From an uncultured Alcaligenaceae bacterium (GTDB taxonomy: Bacteria > Pseudomonadota > Gammaproteobacteria > Burkholderiales > Burkholderiaceae_B): 64,000 nt of DNA. Location: positions 56,872 to 120,871 of the forward strand of contig CALFXX010000052.1 of NCBI GenBank assembly GCA_937952975.1, written 5' to 3'. Positions within the stretch are counted from its first letter, which is position 1; each line of letters begins with the position of its first letter. Under the pieces are notes generated by a model. That model did not search any database, was not told the origin of the DNA, and saw only the letters and a program-made list of their open reading frames with translations. Shown piece by piece: positions 35,837 to 44,150 of this stretch. The translations under genes were made by a program, and so were the position numbers.

Positions 35837-35956
35837 ATGCCAACCGAAGAACAGCGCCGTAAAAACCGGCGCGCCGGTTTGTATTTTGCCGTGATCGTGC
35901 TGGGCCTATTTGCCTACACGATCGGCCGGCAAGTTTATTTACATTATTTTTCTTGA
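35837..35956 (+). CDS. Cytochrome oxidase small assembly protein (39 residues)
   Basis: A short frame reads MPTEEQRRKNRRAGLYFAV, continues as one membrane helix and ends with YLHYFS. It starts 7 bases after the ctaD stop. A basic N-terminus plus a single helix in this position matches the tiny protein found after ctaD in betaproteobacteria and annotated as a cytochrome oxidase small assembly protein. It may help maturation or stability of subunit I. The cox11 gene that normally follows is absent. Confidence 0.7.
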   Translation: MPTEEQRRKNRRAGLYFAVIVLGLFAYTIGRQVYLHYFS

Positions 35957-35972
35957 TTGCGGCGGCGATTGC

Positions 35973-36197
35973 ATGAGCGATGATCTGAAAGAACTTGCTC
36001 AACGCAAATTGAGTTTTTTTCAAACACTGAAAGCGGTTCTTTGGGCGTTATTTGGTGTGCGAAAGGGTGCCGGTTACCAAGACGATATTGCGAAGCTTAA
36101 TCCGGTCCACCTGATTGTTGCCGGTATTGTTTTAACCGTTATTTTTGTGGTGAGTTTGGTCAAGATTGCCGGTTGGGCGATCACCCAACTGACTTAG
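35973..36197 (+). CDS. DUF2970 family membrane protein
   Basis: This 74-residue protein has a soluble N-terminal half (LAQRKLSFFQTLKAVLWALF, GVRKGAGYQDDIAKL) and one C-terminal helix (LIVAGIVLTVIFVVSLVKIA). This fits DUF2970, normally encoded between ctaG and ctaE in betaproteobacteria. The function is unknown, and the conserved position suggests a link to oxidase assembly. I started it at the ATG at 35973; a longer frame would overlap the small assembly protein. Confidence 0.85.
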   Translation: MSDDLKELAQRKLSFFQTLKAVLWALFGVRKGAGYQDDIAKLNPVHLIVAGIVLTVIFVVSLVKIAGWAITQLT

Positions 36198-36233
36198 AGT
36201 TAACATTAACATTGTGTAAGTTTGGAGAACAGA

Positions 36234-37109
36234 ATGAGTGCACCACACTCTACCCATGGCAACGTAGCGCCTTACTACTACGTACCTGCTGACTCGGCAC
36301 ACCCGGTACGCGCAAGTGTTGCGCTATTGGTCGTGATGTTTGGCGCCTCTGCCTGGATCAACGGAGTCGACGTTGCGAAGTGGGCTGTGCTTGCGGGCTT
36401 GCTCGGGCTTTTCGTCGTCTTGTATTACTGGTTTGGCGATGCGATACAAGAGTCTGAATCAGGAATGAACAGCAAGCGCATCGATATGTCGTATCGCTGG
36501 AGCATGAGCTGGTTTATTTTTTCTGAAGTGATGTTCTTCAGTGCTTTCTTCGGCGCACTCTGGTACACCCGAACAATCACTTTGCCATGGCTGGGTGACC
36601 TTGATCACAAGTTGCTGCTGTGGCCAGACTTCAACGCAGTGTGGCCGAATTTGGGCCCAGCTGGCGTGGTTGAGGCGTTTCAGACAATGGGGCCTTTTTG
36701 GTTACCAACGATTAATACGGCCTTGTTGCTCAGCTCTGGCGTAACACTGACAATTTCGCATCATGCCTTAATTGCGGATCATCGTGGCAAGGCTAAATTT
36801 TGGTTGTTCGCCACGATCGTTTTAGGCTTTATTTTTGTGGCCTGTCAGGGTTTTGAGTATTACCACGCATACACCGATTTGAATTTGAAATTCAACTCGG
36901 GTGCGTATGGTTCATTATTCTTTATGCTGACTGGTTTTCATGGTTTCCATGTGTTGCTAGGCGCCACAATGTTGGCCGTGATTTTGATTCGTATGATGAA
37001 GGGTCACTTCAGGGCTGATCACCACTTTGGCTTTGAAGGTGCTGCTTGGTACTGGCACTTCGTTGACGTTGTGTGGTTGGGCTTGTATTTGTTTGTGTAT
37101 TGGTTCTAA
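36234..37109 (+). CDS. ctaE: Cytochrome c oxidase subunit III
   Basis: This 291-residue protein has seven helices. YRWSMSWFIFSEVMFFSAFF, the Glu-containing core helix, and WYWHFVDVVWLGLYLFVYWF at the C-terminus are diagnostic. Subunit III stabilises the core and proton uptake. The ATG at 36234 has GGAG 7 bases upstream. An intrinsic terminator lies 27 bases after the stop. Confidence 0.97.
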   Translation: MSAPHSTHGNVAPYYYVPADSAHPVRASVALLVVMFGASAWINGVDVAKWAVLAGLLGLFVVLYYWFGDAIQESESGMNSKRIDMSYRWSMSWFIFSEVMFFSAFFGALWYTRTITLPWLGDLDHKLLLWPDFNAVWPNLGPAGVVEAFQTMGPFWLPTINTALLLSSGVTLTISHHALIADHRGKAKFWLFATIVLGFIFVACQGFEYYHAYTDLNLKFNSGAYGSLFFMLTGFHGFHVLLGATMLAVILIRMMKGHFRADHHFGFEGAAWYWHFVDVVWLGLYLFVYWF

Positions 37110-37136
37110 GCCAGCAATCTCGGCGTTGCTAAAAAT

Positions 37137-37163
37137 AAAAAAGCCGGCTTAGCCGGTTTTTTT
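37137..37163. terminator. Bidirectional intrinsic terminator after ctaE
   Basis: A six-A run, then GCCGGC-TTA-GCCGGT, then seven T form a hairpin with a CCGGC/GCCGG core, a G-T pair and an A/T extension. On the + strand it ends the ctaE transcript. On the - strand it can end the transcript of the small gene at 37233-37436. Confidence 0.9.
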
Positions 37164-37232
37164 ATTGCTTGAATATCACCCGGTATTCGGCCCGCGCTAG
37201 GCGACATGCTGCTGAGTAGACGGCGCCTAAAT

Positions 37233-37436
37233 TTAACGTTGAAATCCTGTTGTTTCTATCCAGCCCATCCAGTGGGCAAATAATAGAAATAAAAACAAGA
37301 TGACTGACATGCCGATCCTGAGAGTCAGTGCATTGACGGTTTTGCTAGACGACCCTTTGTCGCGCATGAGGTAAAACAGCGCCGAGGCTAGGCTGCCTAA
37401 GATGCCGACGAATATCAGTATCACCACAATACGCAT
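37233..37436 (-). CDS. Twin-transmembrane protein (DUF2909-like)
   Basis: This 67-residue protein has two helices (IVVILIFVGILGSLASALFY and IGMSVILFLFLLFAHWMGW) separated by a short basic/Ser loop with LMRDKG. This is the pattern of DUF2909, regularly found next to surf1 in betaproteobacterial oxidase clusters. The role is unknown. It runs divergently from surf1, with 35 bases between the starts. Confidence 0.82.
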   Translation of the reverse strand: MRIVVILIFVGILGSLASALFYLMRDKGSSSKTVNALTLRIGMSVILFLFLLFAHWMGWIETTGFQR

Positions 37437-37471
37437 GATGCTCTCCGCTCAAAACAGGAATTATCGCAGAC

Positions 37472-38293
37472 ATGTCACAACCGCTCTTCAGTACCCGTAC
37501 CGTACTTGCTTTCACCTTATTGGTGGCGGTGGGTGCAGGCTGCGTTGCGCTTGGACTGTGGCAACTCGATCGTGCCGCTGAGCGACGGGCAACAGCGGCA
37601 ACCATCGCTCAGGGACGTTCGGCTAACGCCCTGAATTTGAATGCGACGACAGTCACCCCGCGTGCGTTGGCAAACTGGACACCTGCTGCCGTGCAGGGCC
37701 ACTGGCGAAGCGAGTACAGCGTTTTGCTGGACAACAGAAATTTAGAGGGGCGCCCAGGCCTTTGGTTGGCAACGCCCTTAGTGATGGCAGATGGCCGAGC
37801 GATATTGGTGTTGCGGGGTTGGTTTGCAAGACCAATAGGCGACAAGAAAGCGCCCGTGGTGTCTACCCCACAAGAGCTGCAAGACCTCAAAGGAGAGTTG
37901 TCCGAGCATGTCCCAAGGCTGTTTGAGTTGTGGTCTAGCAATAAGCAAAGTGAGTTGAGTTTTGGCACTCAACAAGCAACCGGCCAAAGTCACCTGACAT
38001 CTAACAAGCCACTAGATGTTGATCAACGAAGCCCAAGCGCTGTTGACACTGCAACGCTACCAAGGATGCAAAATCTAACGCTCGTTGAACTAGAAAAACG
38101 CAGTGGACTAACGTTATTGCCCGTAGTGTTGTTACAGACAAGCCCGACGAATGATGCTTTGATACGGATATGGCCTGAACCTTCGGTAGATGCTGATAAA
38201 AACGTTGGCTACGCGATGCAGTGGTTTGGCTTTGCCACAATATGTTTGATCGCGTTAATAGTGTTTGGCTGGCGAGCCAGGCGCCGCGGATAG
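37472..38293 (+). CDS. SURF1-family cytochrome oxidase assembly factor
   Basis: This 273-residue protein has N- and C-terminal membrane helices (VLAFTLLVAVGAGCVALGLW near the start, ATICLIALIVFGW near the end) and the SURF1 motif GLWQLDRAAER, followed by VQGHWRSEYSVLLDNRN and VLRGWFARP. SURF1 helps deliver haem a to subunit I. The middle (about 150-215) is unusually long and Ser/Gln-rich compared with the compact family core. Confidence 0.9.
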   Translation: MSQPLFSTRTVLAFTLLVAVGAGCVALGLWQLDRAAERRATAATIAQGRSANALNLNATTVTPRALANWTPAAVQGHWRSEYSVLLDNRNLEGRPGLWLATPLVMADGRAILVLRGWFARPIGDKKAPVVSTPQELQDLKGELSEHVPRLFELWSSNKQSELSFGTQQATGQSHLTSNKPLDVDQRSPSAVDTATLPRMQNLTLVELEKRSGLTLLPVVLLQTSPTNDALIRIWPEPSVDADKNVGYAMQWFGFATICLIALIVFGWRARRRG

Positions 38294-38315
38294 CACTCAC
38301 TTTTTACGGAATCCT

Positions 38316-38966
38316 ATGACTCAGACAACTGCGACACGCCCACGATCACGTACCCCTTTGGTATTGATTGTGTTACTTAGCATGGCGCCGGTGCTTGCGG
38401 CCCTGCTTGTGTATTTCAACCCTGATTGGCGTCCAGAGGGAAGCGTTGCTTATGGCACTTTGATCGAGCCGCAACGCCCGATACCGCCGAGTACGGCGCT
38501 GCAGGCCACGACACTAGATGGCAAGCCGTTTGATGTTGCAACATTAAAAGGCAAATGGCTTTTGATCGCGGCTGATGGCGGTGATTGCCAAGATGCGTGT
38601 GCGCGAAAACTGTTTATCTTGCGTAACTCGCATGCGAGCCAGGGCAAAAATGTTGAGCGTCTTGCGCGCGTGTGGTTTATTACTGACGATGCTCCGGTGC
38701 CCGAGAAAGTGCTCGAAGCCTATAAGGGAACCGTGATGTTGCGGGTGCAGCCCGAGCAGTTAAAAAAGTTTCTGTTGGGTGACTCAACCAATGCAACCAA
38801 TGCTGCAAATGCGGCACAAGCTTCAAGCGCTTCAAACGCGCTTGCTGAGCCGATGTGGATCATTGATCCGCACGCAAACCTGATTTTGCAATATCCACCA
38901 AATGCCGAGCCTGAAAAAGTCAGAAAAGATATTACTAAGCTCGTATATAACTCAAGGATTGGGTGA
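38316..38966 (+). CDS. SCO-like thioredoxin-fold membrane protein of the oxidase cluster
   Basis: This protein of about 216 residues has one N-terminal helix (LVLIVLLSMAPVLAALLVYF) and a thioredoxin-like domain: LDGKPFDVATLKGKWLLIAA with Cys pair DCQDAC. The CxxxC spacing is that of SCO1/SenC copper chaperones, but the conserved SCO histidine before the last strand is not seen (AEPMWIIDPHANL). It may act as a thiol reductase for CuA rather than a copper carrier; this is inference. The ATG at 38316 has CGGA upstream. Its stop overlaps the ctaA start. Confidence 0.8.
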   Translation: MTQTTATRPRSRTPLVLIVLLSMAPVLAALLVYFNPDWRPEGSVAYGTLIEPQRPIPPSTALQATTLDGKPFDVATLKGKWLLIAADGGDCQDACARKLFILRNSHASQGKNVERLARVWFITDDAPVPEKVLEAYKGTVMLRVQPEQLKKFLLGDSTNATNAANAAQASSASNALAEPMWIIDPHANLILQYPPNAEPEKVRKDITKLVYNSRIG

Positions 38967-40057
38967 TGTCGCAGGCTGATCGCTTACCCTCGTTCGCGCA
39001 GACAGCCAACGACGCTTCGAGCGACGCCAAGCGGCGTCGTTATCGAAGGATTTTATTTTTAACGTGGTTCTTGACGCTTGATCTGATCATGTTTGGCGCA
39101 TTCGTGCGCTTGACTGACTCTGGCTTAGGATGTCCAGACTGGCCTGGCTGTTATGGCAGCGTGACCCCAATTGGGGCGTTGCAGTCGATACGTGAGGCGG
39201 CGCAAGTCATGCCCGAGGGCCCTGTCACCTTACCCAAGGCCTGGATTGAGATGGTGCACCGTTATGTGGGTGGCTTGCTCGGCATGCTGATTATTGCGCT
39301 TTGTTGGATGGCATGGCGCTATCGGTCAGCACTTGGGCATTCGCCAGCGCTCGCACTGGTGACCTTGGTGGCGGTGTGCGTGCAAGGGGCGTTCGGTGCC
39401 TGGACAGTGACCCACCAGTTGATGCCAGCGGTGGTGACTGGGCATTTATTAGGAGGCTTAAGTCTGCTCGGTTTAATGACTTGGCTTGCCGCGCGCGAAC
39501 GATCGCACCCCGCTGTCGCGCAAGCGTTGCACGGCAATTTCAAATGGGCGTTGCTCGGGCTCGGCTTATTGTTTGTACAGGTTGCTTTGGGAGGTTGGGT
39601 GAGCACCAATTACGCCGCTCTGGCGTGTATGGACTTTCCGCAGTGCCACGGGAGCTGGTGGCCTGACATGGATGCCGCAAGCGGTTTTGCGCTTGTGCGC
39701 GGCCTGGGCGAAATGCCTAGTGGCGAGATGATTTCACAACCTGCCTTGACAGCGATTCACTGGGTACACCGCAATGCCGCCTGGGTGGTGTTTGCTTACT
39801 GGGGCACCTTGGCCTGGCGTCTGCGAGCAGACGCGGGGCTTCGCGGGCCCGCAACGTTAGTGTTGTGCTTGCTGGTTGCTCAACTACTGACAGGTCTCAC
39901 GACAATCTTTTTTCAATGGCCGCTTTTGATTGCTGTGCTACACAACGGCGGTGCCGCGGGGCTCGTTTTGGGGGTGGTTACGTTGTTGATGCGCCTGGTC
40001 AAACCTGAAACCCAGCGCTTGTCGGTACAATCGCCTCTACACTCATTAAACGCTTAA
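38966..40057 (+). CDS. ctaA: Haem A synthase (COX15/CtaA)
   Basis: This protein of about 363 residues has eight helices, with the family motif FVRLTDSGLGCPDWPGCYG after helix 1. The haem-ligand histidines are in MVHRYVGGLLGM, THQLMPAVVTGHLLG and IHWVHRNAAWVV, and a Cys pair lies in ALACMDFPQCHG. It oxidises the C8 methyl of haem o to haem a. The ATG at 38966 (AGGA upstream) overlaps the previous stop. ctaB follows after 2 bases. Confidence 0.95.
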   Translation: MSQADRLPSFAQTANDASSDAKRRRYRRILFLTWFLTLDLIMFGAFVRLTDSGLGCPDWPGCYGSVTPIGALQSIREAAQVMPEGPVTLPKAWIEMVHRYVGGLLGMLIIALCWMAWRYRSALGHSPALALVTLVAVCVQGAFGAWTVTHQLMPAVVTGHLLGGLSLLGLMTWLAARERSHPAVAQALHGNFKWALLGLGLLFVQVALGGWVSTNYAALACMDFPQCHGSWWPDMDAASGFALVRGLGEMPSGEMISQPALTAIHWVHRNAAWVVFAYWGTLAWRLRADAGLRGPATLVLCLLVAQLLTGLTTIFFQWPLLIAVLHNGGAAGLVLGVVTLLMRLVKPETQRLSVQSPLHSLNA

Positions 40058-40059
40058 AC

Positions 40060-40956
40060 ATGACCAGCACGACCGCAGCGACTCCTGGCCTCTTGCGCCA
40101 ATACCTTGTGCTGACCAAACCCCGTGTCACGCAACTGGCGGTATTTTGCGCTGTGATTGGTATGTTTTTAGCCACGCCTGAGTTACCAGACGCCAAGCGT
40201 GTCATTGCAGCAACGTTTGGGATCTGGCTGTTAGCTGCCGCCGCCTTTGCCATGAACTGCTTGATCGAGCAACAGGTTGATGCTCGCATGTTGCGCACCG
40301 CGCGCCGTGCGACTGCTACGGGGTCAATCTCAACCGCGCAGGTCTTGGTGCTTTCTGGCTTGCTGGGCGCCGTGGGTATGGCGATTTTGTATTTCTGGGT
40401 GAATCCCCTCACCATGTGGCTCACCTTTGCAACCTTTGTCGGGTATGCCGTGATCTACACCATGATTCTTAAGCCCCGTACACCTCAAAATATTGTCATT
40501 GGTGGTCTGTCAGGAGCCATGCCCCCCGCGTTAGGCTGGGCTGCCGTAGCCGATTCAGTGCCAGGCGAGGCGTGGTTGCTTGTGCTCATTATTTTTATCT
40601 GGACCCCGCCACACTTTTGGGCGCTGGCACTTTATCGCAGCAACGATTATGCAAAATCCGGCCTGCCCATGCTGCCAATCACGCATGGTCAACAATTCAC
40701 GCGCCTTCATATCTTGCTCTACAGCTTTGCGCTGTTAGCCACCACCTTATTGCCCTATGTCGTTGGCATGAGTGGTTGGCTCTATCTTATTGCAGCGGTG
40801 GTGTTGGGATTGATGTTTATCAGGTACGCCTATCAGCTCTATCGCGCCTATAGTGACGAGCTGTCGCGTAAGCTGTTTCGCTTTTCAATCTTGTATTTGT
40901 CGCTTTTGTTTGCGGCCTTGTTAGCTGACCACTGGCTGATTATGGTGCCTGCGTGA
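40060..40956 (+). CDS. ctaB: Protohaem IX farnesyltransferase (haem O synthase)
   Basis: This 298-residue UbiA-superfamily prenyltransferase has the first Asp/Asn-rich motif NCLIEQQVDARMLRTARR, the second region YTMILKPRTPQNIVIGGLSG and FIWTPPHFWALALYR, with nine helices in all. It farnesylates haem b to haem o, the substrate of CtaA. Its stop overlaps the sco start. Confidence 0.96.
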   Translation: MTSTTAATPGLLRQYLVLTKPRVTQLAVFCAVIGMFLATPELPDAKRVIAATFGIWLLAAAAFAMNCLIEQQVDARMLRTARRATATGSISTAQVLVLSGLLGAVGMAILYFWVNPLTMWLTFATFVGYAVIYTMILKPRTPQNIVIGGLSGAMPPALGWAAVADSVPGEAWLLVLIIFIWTPPHFWALALYRSNDYAKSGLPMLPITHGQQFTRLHILLYSFALLATTLLPYVVGMSGWLYLIAAVVLGLMFIRYAYQLYRAYSDELSRKLFRFSILYLSLLFAALLADHWLIMVPA

Positions 40957-41549
40957 CGCGGCTTAAACCGATGCGACTGCTAGGCGCCGCACTGCTCAGC
41001 CTGTGCTTGCTGTTTTTGTCGGGCTGCAATGACAGCACGCCTCAATTTAAAGGCAGTGACATTTCTGGTACGCATTTAGGCAAAGAGCTTGCCTTGACAG
41101 GCACTGACGGTAAGCCTTACACACTTGACAGCCTGAAAGGTAAAGTCACTATCGTGCTGTTTGGCTTTACGCAATGCCCCGATGTTTGCCCAACTTCGCT
41201 TGCCGAACTCACCCAGGTGATGAAGTTACTCGGCAATGATGCCAAGCGTGTGCAGGTTGTGTTGATTACCGTAGATCCAGAGCGAGACACCCCCGAGGTG
41301 CTGCGCGCCTACGTGTCAGGCTTTGATCCTCAATTTTTAGGCTTGACTGGCACGCCAGAGCAAATCAAAAAAACGGCGGCCTCGTTTAAGGTGTACTACG
41401 CCAAAACAGCAGGTGTTCAAGGTAACTATTCGATGGATCACAGTGCATCGTTTTACCTGATGGATGCGCAAGGTGAGTCGCGAGTGCTGCTCAGCAACAC
41501 CATCGGCGCGGCAGCGCTTGTGCACGATATACAGCTCTTGTTTCGCTAG
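40953..41549 (+). CDS. SCO1/SenC-family copper chaperone lipoprotein
   Basis: This 198-residue protein has a lipobox LFLSGC at about residues 20-25 and a thioredoxin fold with the copper motif FTQCPDVCPTSL. The third copper ligand, His, is in YSMDHSASFYLMD. It delivers copper to the CuA site of CtaC. The start is a GTG at 40953 overlapping the ctaB stop; an ATG at 40971 is an alternative. Unlike the SCO-like gene at 38316, it keeps all copper ligands. Confidence 0.95.
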   Translation: MTRLKPMRLLGAALLSLCLLFLSGCNDSTPQFKGSDISGTHLGKELALTGTDGKPYTLDSLKGKVTIVLFGFTQCPDVCPTSLAELTQVMKLLGNDAKRVQVVLITVDPERDTPEVLRAYVSGFDPQFLGLTGTPEQIKKTAASFKVYYAKTAGVQGNYSMDHSASFYLMDAQGESRVLLSNTIGAAALVHDIQLLFR

Positions 41550-41611
41550 CGCGGTTGAGTGTTGTCGCGCCTTCATCGGGATCGCCGCGCGGCCTCTTTA
41601 AACCTCGATAG

Positions 41612-41842
41612 TTAGACACCCTTGGCTTGGGCTTCATACCAAGCGGCGATGGCTATTTGAGCGCGCTCAGACAAATCGGCAAGAGCGATTTCTTTGCGCC
41701 GCTCGATAATCATGAGTGCGTAGGGCGTCGCCAAGCTTGAGGCTTCGGAGCACAGGCGCAGTTCTTCGCCGACAGAGGGGCTGCGCTGACGCCAAAAATT
41801 GATGGCGGATTCGAGTTCGGTGAGGGTCAATAATGTTGGCAT
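41612..41842 (-). CDS. DUF3717 family protein
   Basis: This 76-residue protein (LLTLTELESAINFWRQRSP, LRLCSEASSLATPYALMI, ARARIA-like tail AQIAIAAWYEAQ) fits DUF3717, a small betaproteobacterial family of unknown function. It has no signal peptide or membrane helix. It converges on sco and is divergent from phaM. Confidence 0.75.
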   Translation of the reverse strand: MPTLLTLTELESAINFWRQRSPSVGEELRLCSEASSLATPYALMIIERRKEIALADLSERAQIAIAAWYEAQAKGV

Positions 41843-41970
41843 AACAGTATTGTCACAGAATATCGGTGCGTTAAACGCGATTCAGCTGTTTTTTGGGATG
41901 TTTTCGCGATGTCAGAACCTAGGCAGATGCGAGTAATATCTAGGTATAACTCCCTACAAAAAGGCTCGTG

Positions 41971-42741
41971 ATGAGTGAAATGCCCTCTAATCCTTTTGTG
42001 CTGCCTGGGTTTGGTCAAACCGGAGATTCTGCGACAAACCCTTTGCTCGCCAGTCTTGAGATGATGCGTAAGGCGTTTGCCGGCTTAGGTGGACCTGCCG
42101 GTATGTCTGGCGGGCTTGGTTTGAACCCCCCAATGAACCCCGAAGAGCTCGAGCGCAAGATCGCCGAGCTCAAATCGGTTGAGAATTGGCTCAAATTAAA
42201 TCTTTCGATGCTCAGCAGCACGATTCAGGGCATGGAAGTGCAACTCGCGACCATCGCAACACTGAAGTCGTTTATGGCAGCGGGCGCACCAAATGCGCAG
42301 GGATCCAATGCACAAGCTGCGCCACCAAGCTGGTTCGGCGGTTGGCCCGCAACACCTGCGCAGTCTGAGGGCCGTCCTCAGCCTGAGGCCGAGCCAGAGC
42401 CTTCAATGCAACCGCCGCTCCAACCTCAAGCACGTACTGCGGCGCCTAGCTCGACTGAACCGCAAGCCAACGCACGCGGCGCAGGCAACGCTGATCAGGG
42501 TGGCGCCGGCACAGCTGCCCCGGCTGCTCCAGCGGCAGCTCAAGCGTGGTGGGATATGTTGCAGCAACAGTTTAGTCAGGTCGCAGCCGCAACCGCTGCT
42601 AGCATGGCGTTAAAGCCAGCGCCTGCAGCTGGCAAAGCACCGGCGAAGACTGACAAAGCTACAAAAAAAGCGCCGATAAAAACTGCCGCAAAAGCCCCGC
42701 GCAAAGCAGCAACAAAAAACAATGCTAAAAAAACATCTTAA
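41971..42741 (+). CDS. phaM: PhaM-type polyhydroxyalkanoate granule regulator
   Basis: This protein of about 256 residues has the PhaM N-terminal domain: NPLLASLEMMRKAFAGLGG and ELKSVENWLKLNLSMLSSTI with GMEVQLATIATL. A Pro/Ala-rich linker follows (about 105-200), and the C-terminal 45 residues are Lys/Ala repeats (KAPAKTDKATKKAPIKTAAK) like a histone H1 tail. In Ralstonia PhaM activates PHA synthase and tethers granules to DNA. The start at 41971 has AAGG 6 bases upstream. No other pha gene is in the window. Confidence 0.88.
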   Translation: MSEMPSNPFVLPGFGQTGDSATNPLLASLEMMRKAFAGLGGPAGMSGGLGLNPPMNPEELERKIAELKSVENWLKLNLSMLSSTIQGMEVQLATIATLKSFMAAGAPNAQGSNAQAAPPSWFGGWPATPAQSEGRPQPEAEPEPSMQPPLQPQARTAAPSSTEPQANARGAGNADQGGAGTAAPAAPAAAQAWWDMLQQQFSQVAAATAASMALKPAPAAGKAPAKTDKATKKAPIKTAAKAPRKAATKNNAKKTS

Positions 42742-42777
42742 ATAAAAAATAAAACCCGCTGACCGACGAAGCAAATT

Positions 42778-44148
42778 ATGTTGAATATTGTGATTTTGGC
42801 CGCTGGCCAAGGTAAGCGGATGCAGTCCAACCGCCCCAAAGTGCTGCACACCATTGCAGGTCGTTCGATGTTGGCGCACGTATTAGATCGTGCGCGCGCG
42901 TTGGCGGCCGACAATATTGTGGTGGTTGTTGGCCATGGCGCCGAGCAGGTACAGCAGGCGTTTGTTGCCCAACACGATTTGCAGTTTGCGACGCAGCAGC
43001 CGCAGCTCGGTACGGGCCACGCGGTACTGCAAGCGGTTGCACAGTTAAAAGAAGATGGCCGCGACGATGTCACCATCGTGCTTTATGGCGATGTGCCCTT
43101 GGTGCAGACCACAAGCTTGCAGGCTTTGCTTCATGCTCGAGAGCAGGGCCTCGCCGTGTTGACCGAGTTATTGGCCGACCCAACAGGGTATGGCCGCATT
43201 GTGCGCGATGCACAAGGCCGAGTTTGCGCGATCGTTGAACACAAAGACGCAAGCCCTGAGCAACGCGCGATCAATGAAGTCAATACGGGCATCTTAGCTG
43301 CGCCGACTGCACAGCTAAAAACCTGGTTAGCCAAGCTCACCAATAACAATGCGCAGGGAGAGTATTACCTGACAGATATTATTGGCATGGCGGTGTCTGA
43401 GGGCCTGGCCGTGAATGTGGCGCATCCTGGTGCCGCCTATGAAACGCTGGGCGTCAATAGCCGCGCGCAGCAGGCGCAGCTTGAGCGTCTGTGGCAACTT
43501 GAGCTTGCACGTCGGCAGCTTGACGCTGGCGTGACGCTTGCTGATCCTGCGCGCCTTGATGTGCGGGGTCATTTAAGTTGCGGCCAAGATGTTTTTATTG
43601 ACGTGGGTTGTGTGTTTGAGGGCAACGTTACTTTAGGCGCCGGCGTACATGTTGGTGCACATTGCGTACTGCGTGATGTGACGATTGGAGCAGGTACGCG
43701 TATCGAGCCCTTCAGTCATCTTGAGCAAGCGGTGGTGGGTGCTGAGGCAAAGATTGGGCCTTATGCCCGATTGCGTCCAGGCGCTGCACTGGCTGATCGC
43801 ACACACGTTGGTAATTTTGTTGAAATCAAAAATGCACGCTTAGGTGTCGATAGTAAGGCCAATCATCTGGCCTACATTGGCGATGCGGATATTGGCGAGC
43901 GCGTCAATATCGGTGCAGGTACGATTACTTGCAATTACGACGGTGTCAATAAGCACCGTACGACCATCGAAGACGACGCGTTTATTGGTTCAGATACGCA
44001 ACTCGTCGCTCCGGTGCGAGTGGGGCGTGGCGCAACGCTTGGCGCGGGTACGACGCTGACGCGCGATGCACCCGCTGAAAAACTCACGGTGTCGCGCGCA
44101 AAACAACTCACCATCGAGGGCTGGAAACGGCCAGTTAAAAAAGTTTAA
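42778..44148 (+). CDS. glmU: Bifunctional GlcNAc-1-P uridyltransferase / GlcN-1-P acetyltransferase
   Basis: This 456-residue enzyme makes UDP-GlcNAc. The N-terminal pyrophosphorylase has LAAGQGKRMQSNRPKVLHTI, and QLGTGHAVLQA and YGDVPLV are intact. From about residue 250 the left-handed beta-helix of hexapeptide repeats carries the acetyltransferase (IGPYARLRPGAALADRTHVG, NFVEIKNARLG, YIGDADIGERVNIGAGTITC). With MurA and GlmS in this window it supplies peptidoglycan and LPS precursors. Confidence 0.97.
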   Translation: MLNIVILAAGQGKRMQSNRPKVLHTIAGRSMLAHVLDRARALAADNIVVVVGHGAEQVQQAFVAQHDLQFATQQPQLGTGHAVLQAVAQLKEDGRDDVTIVLYGDVPLVQTTSLQALLHAREQGLAVLTELLADPTGYGRIVRDAQGRVCAIVEHKDASPEQRAINEVNTGILAAPTAQLKTWLAKLTNNNAQGEYYLTDIIGMAVSEGLAVNVAHPGAAYETLGVNSRAQQAQLERLWQLELARRQLDAGVTLADPARLDVRGHLSCGQDVFIDVGCVFEGNVTLGAGVHVGAHCVLRDVTIGAGTRIEPFSHLEQAVVGAEAKIGPYARLRPGAALADRTHVGNFVEIKNARLGVDSKANHLAYIGDADIGERVNIGAGTITCNYDGVNKHRTTIEDDAFIGSDTQLVAPVRVGRGATLGAGTTLTRDAPAEKLTVSRAKQLTIEGWKRPVKKV

Positions 44149-44150
44149 TC

